A stretch of DNA of 64,000 nt. Origin: Streptomyces albospinus (GTDB lineage: Bacteria > Actinomycetota > Actinomycetes > Streptomycetales > Streptomycetaceae). Shown here one piece after another: positions 9,285 through 18,244 of this stretch. Under the pieces are notes generated by a model. It saw only the letters and a list, made by a program, of their open reading frames with translations, made no database searches and was not told the origin of the DNA. The DNA lies in assembly GCF_014648695.1 (NCBI RefSeq), contig NZ_BMRP01000003.1, positions 360,669 through 424,668 on the forward strand. Reading direction: 5' to 3'. Within the stretch, counting starts at the first letter, position 1, and each line of letters opens with the position of its first letter. Both the position numbers and the translations under genes were made by a program.

Positions 9285-11551
9285 TGGAGGAGACGGCAGG
9301 GCAGGCGGGCGCCGTGGGCGGATCGCCGCTTGGCACCCGGGCGCAGGCCGGCGCCATCCCGGACTTCAGCACGGTGGAGCTGGGCGCCCCGGGCAGGGAC
9401 GCGGGCGATTCCGGCCGCTGGGCACAGGCCGTCCAGCAGGCCACCGGCAAGGGCGTGGCGGACCTGACCTGGGAGACCCCGGAGGGCATCGACGTCAAGC
9501 CGCTGTACACGGAGGCGGATCTCGACGGGCTGGACTTCCTGGGGACGTATCCGGGCATCGCGCCGTATCTGCGCGGCCCGTACCCGACGATGTACGTCAA
9601 CCAGCCCTGGACCATCCGGCAGTACGCGGGTTTCTCCACCGCCGAGGAGTCCAACGCCTTCTACCGGCGCAATCTCGCCGCCGGCCAGAAGGGCCTGTCG
9701 GTCGCCTTCGACCTGCCGACGCACCGCGGATACGACAGCGACCACCCGCGGGTGACCGGCGACGTCGGCATGGCGGGCGTCGCGATCGACTCGATCTACG
9801 ACATGCGGCAGCTCTTCGAGGGCATCCCGCTGGACAAGATGACGGTGTCGATGACGATGAACGGCGCGGTGCTGCCCGTTCTCGCCCTCTACATCGTGGC
9901 CGCCGAGGAGCAGGGCGTACCGCCCGAGAAGCTGGCCGGGACCATCCAGAACGACATCCTCAAGGAGTTCATGGTCCGCAACACCTACATCTATCCGCCG
10001 CAGCCCTCGATGCGGATCATCTCCGACATCTTCGCGTACACCTCGCAGAAGATGCCGCGCTACAACTCCATCTCGATCTCCGGCTACCACATCCAGGAGG
10101 CGGGTGCGACGGCCGACCTGGAGCTGGCGTACACCCTCGCGGACGGTGTCGAGTACCTGCGCGCGGGTCTGGCGGCGGGGATGGACGTGGACTCCTTCGC
10201 CCCGCGGCTGTCCTTCTTCTGGGCCATCGGCATGAACTTCTTCATGGAGATCGCCAAGCTGCGTGCGGCCCGGCTGCTGTGGGCCCGGCTGGTCCAGAAG
10301 TTCGACCCGAAGAACCCCAAGTCCCTTTCGCTGCGCACCCATTCGCAGACCTCGGGCTGGTCGCTGACCGCGCAGGACGTCTTCAACAACGTCACCCGGA
10401 CGTGTGTGGAGGCGATGGCCGCCACCCAGGGCCACACCCAGTCGCTGCACACCAACGCGCTCGACGAGGCGCTGGCGCTGCCCACGGACTTCTCGGCGCG
10501 GATCGCCCGCAACACGCAGCTGTTCCTCCAGCAGGAGTCGGGCACCTGCCGGGTCATCGACCCGTGGGGCGGCAGCGCCTACGTCGAGCGGCTCACGCAC
10601 GATCTGGCGCGCCGGGCCTGGCAGCACATCGAGGAGGTCGAGGCGGCCGGCGGTATGGCCAAGGCCATCGACGCGGGTATCCCGAAGCTGCGGGTCGAGG
10701 AGGCCGCGGCCCGTACGCAGGCGCGGATCGACTCGGGGCGGCAGGCGCTGATCGGCGTCAACAAGTACCGGGTGGAGACCGACGAGGAGATCGAGGTCCT
10801 CAAGGTCGACAACTCCGCGGTGCGCGCCCAGCAGATCGAGAAGCTGAAGCGGCTGCGGGCCGAGCGCGACGAGGACGCCTGCCAGGCGGCGCTGCGGGCG
10901 CTGACCGCGGCGGCAGGGGCCGTGCCCGGTACGGGACTTGAGGGCAACCTGCTGGCGCTCGCGGTGGACGCGGCGCGCGCCATGGCGACCGTCGGCGAGA
11001 TCTCCGACGCCCTGGAGTCGGTCTACGGACGCCACTCGGGCCAGATCCGTACCATCTCGGGTGTGTACCGAGACGAAGCGGGCCCGTCCTCCGGGGTCGA
11101 CCGCACCCGGGACCTGGTCGCCGAGTTCGAGCGGGCCGAGGGGCGCCGGCCGCGGATCCTGGTGGCCAAGATGGGCCAGGACGGCCATGACCGCGGCCAG
11201 AAGGTGATCGCCACGGCCTTCGCCGACCTGGGCTTCGACGTCGACGTCGGCCCGCTGTTCCAGACCCCGGCCGAGGTGGCCCGCCAGGCGGTGGAGGCGG
11301 ACGTGCACATCGTCGGCGTCTCCTCGCTCGCGGCCGGCCATCTCACCCTGGTGCCCGCGCTGCGCGAGGCACTGGCGGCGGAGGACCGGGAGGACATCAC
11401 CATCGTGGTCGGCGGGGTGATCCCGCCGCAGGACGTCCAGCCGCTGCGCGACATGGGCGCCGCGGCGGTCTTCCTGCCGGGCACGGTCATCCCGGACGCG
11501 GCCCACGACCTGGTGAAGGACCTGGCAGCGGTCCTCGGCCACGAGCTGTGA
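9284..11551 (+). CDS. mutB: Methylmalonyl-CoA mutase large (alpha) subunit
   Basis: This is the catalytic subunit of 755 residues. The N-terminal TIM barrel binds substrate ([13 protein letters not shown], then [19 protein letters not shown]). The C-terminal domain carries the base-off cobalamin motif, with DGHDRG as DxHxx[10 protein letters not shown] as SxL and VVGGVIPP as GG. The length matches the family. I chose ATG 9284 over GTG 9281, because GGAGG at 9272-9276 is better spaced. It sits between mutA and the chaperone gene meaB, forming a complete propionyl-CoA-linked module apart from propionyl-CoA carboxylase and epimerase, which are not in this window. Confidence 0.97.
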   Translation: MEETAGQAGAVGGSPLGTRAQAGAIPDFSTVELGAPGRDAGDSGRWAQAVQQATGKGVADLTWETPEGIDVKPLYTEADLDGLDFLGTYPGIAPYLRGPYPTMYVNQPWTIRQYAGFSTAEESNAFYRRNLAAGQKGLSVAFDLPTHRGYDSDHPRVTGDVGMAGVAIDSIYDMRQLFEGIPLDKMTVSMTMNGAVLPVLALYIVAAEEQGVPPEKLAGTIQNDILKEFMVRNTYIYPPQPSMRIISDIFAYTSQKMPRYNSISISGYHIQEAGATADLELAYTLADGVEYLRAGLAAGMDVDSFAPRLSFFWAIGMNFFMEIAKLRAARLLWARLVQKFDPKNPKSLSLRTHSQTSGWSLTAQDVFNNVTRTCVEAMAATQGHTQSLHTNALDEALALPTDFSARIARNTQLFLQQESGTCRVIDPWGGSAYVERLTHDLARRAWQHIEEVEAAGGMAKAIDAGIPKLRVEEAAARTQARIDSGRQALIGVNKYRVETDEEIEVLKVDNSAVRAQQIEKLKRLRAERDEDACQAALRALTAAAGAVPGTGLEGNLLALAVDAARAMATVGEISDALESVYGRHSGQIRTISGVYRDEAGPSSGVDRTRDLVAEFERAEGRRPRILVAKMGQDGHDRGQKVIATAFADLGFDVDVGPLFQTPAEVARQAVEADVHIVGVSSLAAGHLTLVPALREALAAEDREDITIVVGGVIPPQDVQPLRDMGAAAVFLPGTVIPDAAHDLVKDLAAVLGHEL

Positions 11552-11561
11552 GCGGGGGGCC

Positions 11562-12566
11562 ATGCCTGCGAGGATCGATGTCGACCGGTACGCCGAGGGA
11601 GTCCGGGCGGGTTCCCGCGCCTGGATCGCCCGCGCGGTCACCCTGGTCGAGTCCACCCGGTCCGATCACCGCGCGGCGGCCCAGCAGCTGCTGATCCGGC
11701 TGCTGCCGTACTCCGGTGCGGCCCGCCGGGTGGGCATCAGCGGCGTCCCCGGCGTCGGCAAGTCGACCTTCATCGATGCGCTGGGCTCGCTGCTGACGGG
11801 GATGGGGCACCGGGTGGCGGTGCTCGCCGTCGACCCGTCCTCCAGCCGTACCGGCGGCTCCATCCTGGGCGACAAGACCCGGATGGAGCGGCTGGCGACC
11901 GATCCCGCGGCGTTCGTCCGCCCCTCCCCGACGTCCGGCACGCTGGGCGGGGTGGCGCGGGCGACCCGCGAGTCGATGGTGGTGATGGAGGCCGCGGGCT
12001 ATGACGTCGTCCTGGTGGAGACGGTCGGGGTCGGCCAGTCCGAGACCACCGTCGCCGACATGGTCGACACGTTCCTGCTGCTGACCCTGGCCCGCACCGG
12101 CGACCAGCTCCAGGGCATCAAGAAGGGCGTCCTGGAGCTGGCGGACCTGGTCTCCGTCAACAAGGCGGACGGCCCGCACGAGCGGGACGCCCGCTCCGCG
12201 GCCCGCGAACTGGCAGGCGCGCTACGGCTGTTGCAGCCCGCCGACGCGGTCTGGACCCCGCCGGTCCTCACGTGCAGCGCCCGCGAGGGCACCGGCCTGA
12301 AGACGGTGTGGGAGCGGATCGAGCAGCACCGCACCCTGCTGGACTCCACCGGCGCGCTGGCCGAACGGCGCCGCGCCCAGCAGGTCGACTGGACCTGGTC
12401 GATGGTCCGCGACCGGCTGATCGACCGCCTCCAGGACCATCCGGAGGTGCGCCGGCTGGGGCCCGGCATCGAACGGGCGGTCCGCGACGGCGAGATCACG
12501 GCGACCCTGGCGGCGGAACAGCTGCTGGCGGCGTTCGGGCTCGGGGATCCCGGCGCCGGACGGTGA
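11562..12566 (+). CDS. meaB: MeaB-type G-protein chaperone of methylmalonyl-CoA mutase
   Basis: This 334-residue P-loop GTPase of the SIMIBI/ArgK class gates adenosylcobalamin loading of MutAB and protects the enzyme from inactivation. Visible motifs are Walker A GVPGVGKST, the switch region DPSSSRTGGSILGDKTRM, the VETVGVGQSE segment (switch II/Walker B area) and NKADG for guanine recognition. A C-terminal helical dimerisation tail follows. It starts 10 bp after mutB with a G-rich site and surely shares the mRNA. Older databases label this family ArgK or LAO/AO transport ATPase; the mutase context decides for MeaB. Confidence 0.96.
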   Translation: MPARIDVDRYAEGVRAGSRAWIARAVTLVESTRSDHRAAAQQLLIRLLPYSGAARRVGISGVPGVGKSTFIDALGSLLTGMGHRVAVLAVDPSSSRTGGSILGDKTRMERLATDPAAFVRPSPTSGTLGGVARATRESMVVMEAAGYDVVLVETVGVGQSETTVADMVDTFLLLTLARTGDQLQGIKKGVLELADLVSVNKADGPHERDARSAARELAGALRLLQPADAVWTPPVLTCSAREGTGLKTVWERIEQHRTLLDSTGALAERRRAQQVDWTWSMVRDRLIDRLQDHPEVRRLGPGIERAVRDGEITATLAAEQLLAAFGLGDPGAGR

Positions 12567-12569
12567 ACC

Positions 12570-12615
12570 CGTACGGGTCCTCCCTACTCCCGGAGGAGTA
12601 GGCGGGGCCCGTACG
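12570..12615 (+). terminator. Two-tier hairpin ending the mutA-mutB-meaB operon
   Basis: The inner stem is CCTACTCC (12583-12590) with GGAGTAGG (12595-12602), loop CGGA. The outer stem is CGTACGGG (12570-12577) with CCCGTACG (12608-12615). It lies immediately after the meaB stop. Confidence 0.8.
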
Positions 12616-12738
12616 CGCTCCGGGTGCAGTAGGGGGAACGGCCGCCCTGCGTACGACGACCTGCGGCGATCGGGCGGCGAGGATCGGTTCCGGAGAGGCG
12701 GCCGTGCGGGGCCGCCGCACCCAGAACTGGAGACCGCC

Positions 12739-13740
12739 GTGCCGAGCCCCTTCCGCTTCACCTCCCCCGTGGACCCGACCGCGGCGAGCGATCAACGCGC
12801 CGCCCTCCAGGGCGAGTTGGCGGGCGCCTTCGGCGCCTCCGCGCCCCCTCCGGAGTTCCGCCTCCTCTCCCCCGCGCCCGGTCTCCTCGACGCGACCTGG
12901 GGCGCCGTGCGCGCCTCGCTCGTGACGGGCGACGCCCCGCGTACGGCCAAGGAGCTGGTCGCGGCGGGCGTCGCGCGGGCCAACCGCTGCGCGCCCTGCC
13001 TGGACACCCACACCCGGACGCTTCAGGCCGCCGGCCACCCTGCCCTGGCCCGGTCCGTGCGCACCGGCGGCACCCCGGGCGATGCCGCCCACGCCCGACT
13101 GCTGGCCTGGGGCGCGGCCACCGCCACCCCGGGCGCCGCCGCCCCGCCGGCTCCGGCCGGCCACGCCCCCGAATACCTCGCCACCGCCCTGGTGTGCCAC
13201 TTCCTCAACCGCCTCGCCACCGCCCTGCTGACCGGGCGGGCACCGCGCAACGGACTGCTGCCGCGACGGCGCCCCGCCGCCCTCCCGGCCGGCGACCGGC
13301 CGCCGTACACCGACGCCGCGCCCCCGCGCGCCGCACTCGCCGCACTCCGCGCCGCCGTCACGGCCGACGACCACCCGTCCCTCACCGACGCCGTCCGCAC
13401 GCGGGTGCGCACGACGATGGCCGAGCGCGGGCTGCGGCCACCGGACACCGAACCGACCAACCGTGACCCGCTCACCCGGTCCTGGCTCTACGACGCGCTC
13501 ACCGGCCTCCGCGGCGCAGACCGCCCGGTCGCCGCACTGGCCCTGCTGACCGCTTTCACGCCCTCCCAACTCACCGCCGGGGATGTCGAGTTCTGGCGCT
13601 GCACGGCAAGCGGCGAGGCATCGGGCGACGCCGATCTGCTCCGTATCGCCGCCTTCGGCGCCCATGCCGCCGTCGACCGCGTCGAGGCACACCTCGCCCC
13701 GGCGCCCTGCGGACGGGTACTCGCCGGCGGGCCTGAGTAG
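12739..13740 (+). CDS. AhpD-like (CMD-fold) peroxidase/disulfide protein
   Basis: This 333-residue protein has the full AhpD catalytic pattern near its N-terminus: E72, then C84 and C87 (CAPC), then H91, with the same E-12-C-3-C-4-H spacing as alkylhydroperoxidase D. AhpD-fold proteins use the CxxC pair for thiol-dependent peroxide reduction. The remaining 240 residues are Ala/Pro-rich with several helical stretches and no motif I recognise, making it about twice the usual length; a second degenerate CMD unit is possible. The start ATG 12739 fits an upstream GGAGA. Flanking genes give no pathway. Redox activity is well supported by motif, the substrate is not. Confidence 0.75.
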   Translation: MPSPFRFTSPVDPTAASDQRAALQGELAGAFGASAPPPEFRLLSPAPGLLDATWGAVRASLVTGDAPRTAKELVAAGVARANRCAPCLDTHTRTLQAAGHPALARSVRTGGTPGDAAHARLLAWGAATATPGAAAPPAPAGHAPEYLATALVCHFLNRLATALLTGRAPRNGLLPRRRPAALPAGDRPPYTDAAPPRAALAALRAAVTADDHPSLTDAVRTRVRTTMAERGLRPPDTEPTNRDPLTRSWLYDALTGLRGADRPVAALALLTAFTPSQLTAGDVEFWRCTASGEASGDADLLRIAAFGAHAAVDRVEAHLAPAPCGRVLAGGPE

Positions 13741-13815
13741 CCGCACTCACGACGCCCCCGGGCGGGACGCCCATCATGTCGGTGACCACCCACCGACCGG
13801 GGCCGGGGAGCCGTC

Positions 13816-14214
13816 ATGGGGGCCAACAGCTCTCCGCAGGACGTCGCGCACGGGCTCTTCGAGGGCAATCCACCGGCCGGGTTGATCGAGGGGTTCTGCC
13901 TGACGCTGGACGCGGCCGGCGATCTGGAGTCCCGGCCGGTGGTCCACGGCCGGCAGCGGCGCGGGGTGACACTGTCGGCGGTCGAGGCGGATCAGCTGGC
14001 CACGGCGTGCCAGCGGGGCATGCAGCGCCAACTGGCCTTCCACAACAGGTATTTCATCCTGCATCCGGAGCACTGCCCGGCGGCGAACGAGATCGCCATC
14101 GCGCTGCACCCCTACGGCAGCGGCCCGTTCGCCGGACCCGCCGCGATCCGGAACGGCTGTCTGCTCCGCGGAGTGGCCGGAAAGCTCCCTCCGGAGCGGA
14201 GCGGAAGTACCTGA
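13816..14214 (+). CDS. Hypothetical protein, 132 aa
   Basis: I do not recognise this protein. ATG 13816 has GGGGAG 7 bases upstream. It is soluble, with a Cys/His-containing middle (NRYFILHPEHCP), and its base composition is like that of neighbouring genes, which supports real coding. There is no signal peptide or membrane segment. It ends about 70 bp from the convergent anti-sigma-like ATPase gene. It is probably a lineage-specific protein; function unknown. Confidence 0.6.
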   Translation: MGANSSPQDVAHGLFEGNPPAGLIEGFCLTLDAAGDLESRPVVHGRQRRGVTLSAVEADQLATACQRGMQRQLAFHNRYFILHPEHCPAANEIAIALHPYGSGPFAGPAAIRNGCLLRGVAGKLPPERSGST

Positions 14215-14285
14215 ACTCGGTTGTCTGGTGGGCCCGTTGCCGCCTCGGATCACGCCACCCCCGAACCCGCCAGTGCGCCGCCCGC

Positions 14286-14822
14286 TCAGCCGCGCGCCGA
14301 CACCGTCGCCCACACCGTCTTGCCCGCCAGGTCCGGCGGCGTCCACCCCCAGGCGTCGCTCAGCAGGTCGACGAGGTGCAGTCCGCGTCCGGACTCGGCC
14401 AGCTCGTCCTGGGGCCGGAGGACGGGCGCTGCGGCACCGGCGTCCGAGACCGCGCACAGCACGCTGCGCTCCTGCCGGGTCAGCGCCAGCCACGCATGGC
14501 AAAACGGCTCCGAGTAAGTCGAGTTGACGGTACGTCGGGTCTGCTCGGCACCGTGCCGCAGTGCATTGGTGACGAGTTCGGAGACGACCAGTACCGCGTT
14601 CTCGGCGAGTCCGGGGCACATCCGCCAGCCCTGGAGCGTGGTCCGCGTGAACTGCCGGGCCTCCGCCACGGTGCACGCCGATCCGCTGAGCGCACACGCC
14701 GCGAACCCGTTCGCCCCCGGCATCCACCAACCGCCGTGCGCCGCCCCGTTGCCCGGGAAGGCCACCGGTTGCGCTCCCTCCCGAAAAGCGTCGTGCTCGG
14801 GCTCTGCCGGATGTGTGGTCAT
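14286..14822 (-). CDS. RsbW-like ATP-binding (HATPase_c_2) regulator
   Basis: This is a 178-residue single-domain protein of the GHKL class common in Streptomyces, where such proteins act as anti-sigma or anti-anti-sigma kinases. The N box VVSELVTNALRHG and the glycine-rich GRGLHLVDLLSDAWGW box are clear; the G1 region (VSDAGAAAPVL) is shortened, as in this family. I chose ATG 14822 because GGAG lies 6 bases upstream; the open frame extends to 14936. It is divergent from the DUF397/XRE pair, a very common neighbourhood. Its partner is unknown. Confidence 0.85.
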   Translation of the reverse strand: MTTHPAEPEHDAFREGAQPVAFPGNGAAHGGWWMPGANGFAACALSGSACTVAEARQFTRTTLQGWRMCPGLAENAVLVVSELVTNALRHGAEQTRRTVNSTYSEPFCHAWLALTRQERSVLCAVSDAGAAAPVLRPQDELAESGRGLHLVDLLSDAWGWTPPDLAGKTVWATVSARG

Positions 14823-15036
14823 CACGATCTCCGCGAAGGGCGTACGGGGCTGGGCGCGTCCGGGAAGGTCTGGGCCGAACTGCTCCGGAGGGCTAATATC
14901 CTCGTCAGCCGTCCCTCGCTGCAAGTGCATCTGCAATTACGTCGGCAAGGACGGCCACCCAGGGACGGGATCACGCCACGCTGATCGCGCCCCCGGACCG
15001 GTACCGAGAGCACCATCCGGCAAGGGAGCAGCTCTG

Positions 15037-15285
15037 ATGGAGTCGATGACCAACGGCATGCCGGCGACCGGCATCGAAGGCGCGGTCTGGCGCAAGAGCC
15101 GCCGCAGCAACCCCAGTGGCAACTGCGTTGAACTGGCGCTTCTTTCGGACGGCGGGGTCGCGGTACGCAACTCGCGGCACCCCGCGGGACCCGCGCTGAT
15201 CTACACCCACGACGAGATGGCAGCCTTCGTCCAGGGCGCCAAGGACGGCGACTTCGACCATCTGATCGCCCCTGACCGACCGTAG
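15037..15285 (+). CDS. DUF397 small protein
   Basis: An 82-residue DUF397 protein with the signatures WRKSRRSNPSGNCVELA, VAVRNSRHP and FVQGAKDGDFDHL. DUF397 proteins are almost always encoded next to an XRE-DUF5753 regulator and an RsbW-like ATPase, as here. They are thought to be partners of the regulator (BldB/WhiJ-like systems). ATG 15037 has GGGAG 8 bases upstream. It lies 116 bp before the XRE gene in the same direction. Confidence 0.93.
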   Translation: MESMTNGMPATGIEGAVWRKSRRSNPSGNCVELALLSDGGVAVRNSRHPAGPALIYTHDEMAAFVQGAKDGDFDHLIAPDRP

Positions 15286-15401
15286 GGCGGCCGACGACCG
15301 ACGAGACTGAGGCATATGTCGGCCGGATAGTCGGTGCCGCTGTACGACCACAACAGGCAATGGGACACTGGGCGTTCGCCCGACCACTCAGGGGAGTCAG
15401 C

Positions 15402-16310
15402 ATGAGCGCCGCGCAGCCGAGCAGCGAACCGTCTCTGCGCCGCTATCTGGAACATCCGAGGGGCGGCCCGACCGTTCTGCGCATCGTGCTGGGCACCCAG
15501 CTGCGCAGGCTCCGGGAGGCCGCGGGCATCACCCGCGAGGCCGCCGGGGACCATATCCGCGCCTCCCACGCGAAGATCAGCCGACTGGAACTGGGGCGGG
15601 TGAGCTGCAAGGAGCGCGATGTCGCCGATCTGCTGACGCTCTACGGCGTCACGGACGCCGAGAACCGCGCCGGTTTCCTCACGCTCGCCCGCCGGACCAG
15701 CACTCCCGGCTGGTGGCACCAGTACAGCGATGTGCTGCCCGGCTGGTTCGAGACCCACATCGGCCTCGAAGAGGCCGCCTCGGTCATCCGTACCTACGAA
15801 GTCCAGTTCGTACCGGGCCTGTTGCAGACCGCCGACTACGCCCGTGCCGTCTCCCGGCTCGGGCATCCCGGGGCCGGCCCCGAGGAGACGGAGCAGCGGG
15901 TGCGGCTGCGCATGGAGCGGCAGAAGCTGCTGACCCTCAAGGACGCGCCGCGGTTCTGGGCCGTCATCGACGAGGCGTGTCTGCGGCGTCCGCTCGGCGG
16001 CGCGGACGTGATGGCCGATCAGCTCAGACATCTTCTGACCATCGCTCAACTATCCAATGTCACCCTCCAGATAGCCCCTTTCGACCTCGGCGGCCTCGCC
16101 GCGGCGGGCGGCCCGATCACCATCCTCCGCTTCCTGGAGCCGGATCTCCCGGACATCGTGTATCTGGAGCAGCTGACCAGCGCGCTCTATCTCGACAAGC
16201 GCGACGATGTCGATCACTACCTGGCGGTCATGGACCGGCTCAGCGCGCAGGCCGAGTCACCGCGCGAGTCGCTGGCGATACTCGACCGGCTCCTCAAGCA
16301 GTACAGCTGA
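15402..16310 (+). CDS. XRE-family regulator with DUF5753 domain (WhiJ-like)
   Basis: This regulator of 302 residues has an N-terminal helix-turn-helix (about 30-85: LGTQLRRLREAAGITREAAG then HAKISRLELGR) and a C-terminal DUF5753 domain (about 110-300) with the typical YEVQFVPGLLQTADYARAV. Members such as WhiJ repress developmental genes and are controlled by a cognate DUF397 protein. ATG 15402 has GGGGAG 6 bases upstream. A hairpin follows the gene. Its targets are unknown. Confidence 0.93.
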   Translation: MSAAQPSSEPSLRRYLEHPRGGPTVLRIVLGTQLRRLREAAGITREAAGDHIRASHAKISRLELGRVSCKERDVADLLTLYGVTDAENRAGFLTLARRTSTPGWWHQYSDVLPGWFETHIGLEEAASVIRTYEVQFVPGLLQTADYARAVSRLGHPGAGPEETEQRVRLRMERQKLLTLKDAPRFWAVIDEACLRRPLGGADVMADQLRHLLTIAQLSNVTLQIAPFDLGGLAAAGGPITILRFLEPDLPDIVYLEQLTSALYLDKRDDVDHYLAVMDRLSAQAESPRESLAILDRLLKQYS

Positions 16311-16321
16311 CGACGGTGCAC

Positions 16322-16354
16322 GCAGGGGGAGGCGACGGCCTCGCCTCCCCCTGC
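16322..16354. terminator. Perfect 14-bp stem between convergent genes
   Basis: Arms 16322-16335 and 16341-16354 are fully complementary, with the loop CGGCC. The element lies between the XRE gene and the convergent methyltransferase gene and can serve both. Confidence 0.88.
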
Positions 16355-16376
16355 CGGTTCGTGCCCGCTGCCGGGG

Positions 16377-17195
16377 CTACGGCTTCCGTGCCACCCCGCC
16401 GAACTCGATCCACTCCTTGGTCAGCTGCTCCGGGCCGACGTCCGAGGCGTCCGGGAGCCAGGTGGACACCTCCACCAGCCCCGGCTCCTGGATCTCCAGC
16501 CCGTCCAGGAACGCCCGCAGCTCGTGCTCCTGCCGCACGCGGCCCCAGTTGCCATGGGTGCTCACCCGCATGAACTCGGTGACGAAGTCCCGGGTCGCGG
16601 CGTCCTCGCTCACCAGCTGACACACCACCAGGAAGCTTCCCGGCACCAGTCGTTCGGCGACCCGCCGGACCAGCGCCGCCGGGTCGTCCGCGTCCGGGAT
16701 GCAGTGCAGCACCGAGACGAACAGCGCGGCGACCGGCTCCTTGACGTCGATCAGCCGCTCGACCTCCGGGTGGCCGAAGATGCCCTCGGTGTCCCGCATA
16801 TCGGCCTGGATGACGGCGGTGTTCGCGTTCTCCTCCAGCAGCGCCCGGCCGTGCGCCAGCACGATCGGGTCGTTGTCGACGTACACCACACGGGAATCGG
16901 GGTCGACCTGCTGGGCGACCTGGTGGACGTTGTCCTGGGTCGGCAGCCCTGATCCGTGGTCGACGAACTGCCGGATGCCGTGCTCCTGGGCCAGCCAGCG
17001 GACCACCCGCCGCAGGAAGCGCCGGTTGTTGAGCGCCAGCACCTGGGTGCTCGGCACGACCTTGCTCAGCTCGTCACAAGCCTCGCGGTCGACCGCGTAG
17101 TTGTCCTTGCCGCCGAGGTAGTAGTCATACATCCGTGCGACACTCGGGATGCTCACGTCGACGGTGCTGGACTGCGGCTGGATCTCTTGGCTCAT
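16377..17195 (-). CDS. SAM-dependent methyltransferase, SCO-type (DUF574)
   Basis: This 272-residue protein belongs to the actinomycete-specific methyltransferase family formerly DUF574 (Methyltransf_19). Its signature near the N-terminus is ARMYDYYLGGKDNYAVDR, followed by the SAM-binding region FVDHGSGLPT and VVYVDNDPIV. Many paralogues exist in each Streptomyces genome; substrates are not known. ATG 17195 is preceded by GGGAAGAG; the open frame continues to 17375 without motif support. It is divergent from the ABC ATPase gene. The family call is firm, the function is unknown. Confidence 0.9.
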   Translation of the reverse strand: MSQEIQPQSSTVDVSIPSVARMYDYYLGGKDNYAVDREACDELSKVVPSTQVLALNNRRFLRRVVRWLAQEHGIRQFVDHGSGLPTQDNVHQVAQQVDPDSRVVYVDNDPIVLAHGRALLEENANTAVIQADMRDTEGIFGHPEVERLIDVKEPVAALFVSVLHCIPDADDPAALVRRVAERLVPGSFLVVCQLVSEDAATRDFVTEFMRVSTHGNWGRVRQEHELRAFLDGLEIQEPGLVEVSTWLPDASDVGPEQLTKEWIEFGGVARKP

Positions 17196-17496
17196 TCCAC
17201 ACTCTTCCCGTCGGGTAACGGTGCCGGCAACGGCACGACCACTCTGCGCGGCGTCCAACATACCCACCGCAACGGGGGTGTTGCGCTCCGCAGCGCAATC
17301 CCGGTACGTGACGCCGGTGGCCGGAGAGGCGGGGTGCACGGCCCGGCTCCTCCCGGTCCGCCGTCCACCGTCCATCGGCCGCCCGGAACGCCCCGATTTC
17401 TCATCGACCTCTCACTCTCCGCTCATCACCCGGTCACATACCGCCCCTACGGTGGCTCCAGGCCCACAGCTCCGCGGGCCTGGAGGAGCGTGCACC
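17196..17496. other. Divergent intergenic region, no gene seen
   Basis: 301 bp between the methyltransferase gene and the ABC ATPase gene. It must contain both promoters. I see no gene, hairpin or repeat that I can support. Confidence 0.5.
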
Positions 17497-18234
17497 ATGT
17501 ACCACCTGACCGGCGTGACCAAGTGCTACCGCGACGGCGGCGACACGGTGCGGGCGCTGGACGGCATCGGTCTCTACGTCGAGGACGGCGGGACCCTCGT
17601 GCTCCAGGGCCCGCCCGGCGGCGGCAAGTCGACGCTGCTGCGGATCCTCGCGGGGCTGGAGCGCCCCACCCGCGGCAGCGTCGAGCTCGACGGCACGGAT
17701 CTGGCCACGGTGACCGAGTCCCGTCTCGCCCGGATCCGTGCCGAGTCGATCGGCCTGCTCGGCCCCGACGCCGGACTGACCCCGGGCCGCACCGCCCGTC
17801 AGAACGTGGCCGGCGCCCTCGTCCCCCTGCGGCTGCATCCCGCCGACCGCTGGGAACTGGCCGGCGACGCGCTGGAGGAGGTCGGGCTGTCGGGGCACAT
17901 GGACTTCCTGCCGGGGGAGTTGGACGACCACGCGCGGCGCCGTACCGCCCTGGCGCGGGCCCTCGTCAAGCGGCCCACCGCGCTCCTGGCGGACCGGCCG
18001 ACCGCCGGCCTCCCCGCTGCCGACCGCGCGGATTTCACCGAGCTGCTGGCCCGGCTGTGGAGCGAGCGGCGGCTCACCTGCGTCATCGCCACCGAGGACG
18101 ACGCCCTGGCCCGGCGGGCGCCCCGGCGGGCGACGCTCTCCCGGGGGACGGTGACCGCCGCCGGCAGCGGCGACCCGCAGGGGGACGGGGCCGATCGGCC
18201 CGCGCCCTGGTGTGCGAGCCGGAGCGCCCGGTAG
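17497..18234 (+). CDS. Degenerate orphan ABC-type ATPase
   Basis: A 245-residue protein with the layout of a LolD/MacB-type ABC ATPase, but only Walker A is intact (GPPGGGKST, K44). The Q-loop glutamine is absent (GLLGPDAG), the LSGGQ signature reads LPGELDDHARRR, the catalytic glutamate after Walker B is arginine (D166-R167 in LLADRPTAG), and the H-loop histidine is glutamate (VIATEDDALA). No permease gene lies nearby. It should bind but not hydrolyse ATP well, so a regulatory role or early decay is possible. ATG 17497 has GGAGGAG upstream. The reading frame and codon usage are normal, which argues against a recent pseudogene. Confidence 0.8.
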   Translation: MYHLTGVTKCYRDGGDTVRALDGIGLYVEDGGTLVLQGPPGGGKSTLLRILAGLERPTRGSVELDGTDLATVTESRLARIRAESIGLLGPDAGLTPGRTARQNVAGALVPLRLHPADRWELAGDALEEVGLSGHMDFLPGELDDHARRRTALARALVKRPTALLADRPTAGLPAADRADFTELLARLWSERRLTCVIATEDDALARRAPRRATLSRGTVTAAGSGDPQGDGADRPAPWCASRSAR

Positions 18235-18244
18235 AAGAGGAGGT

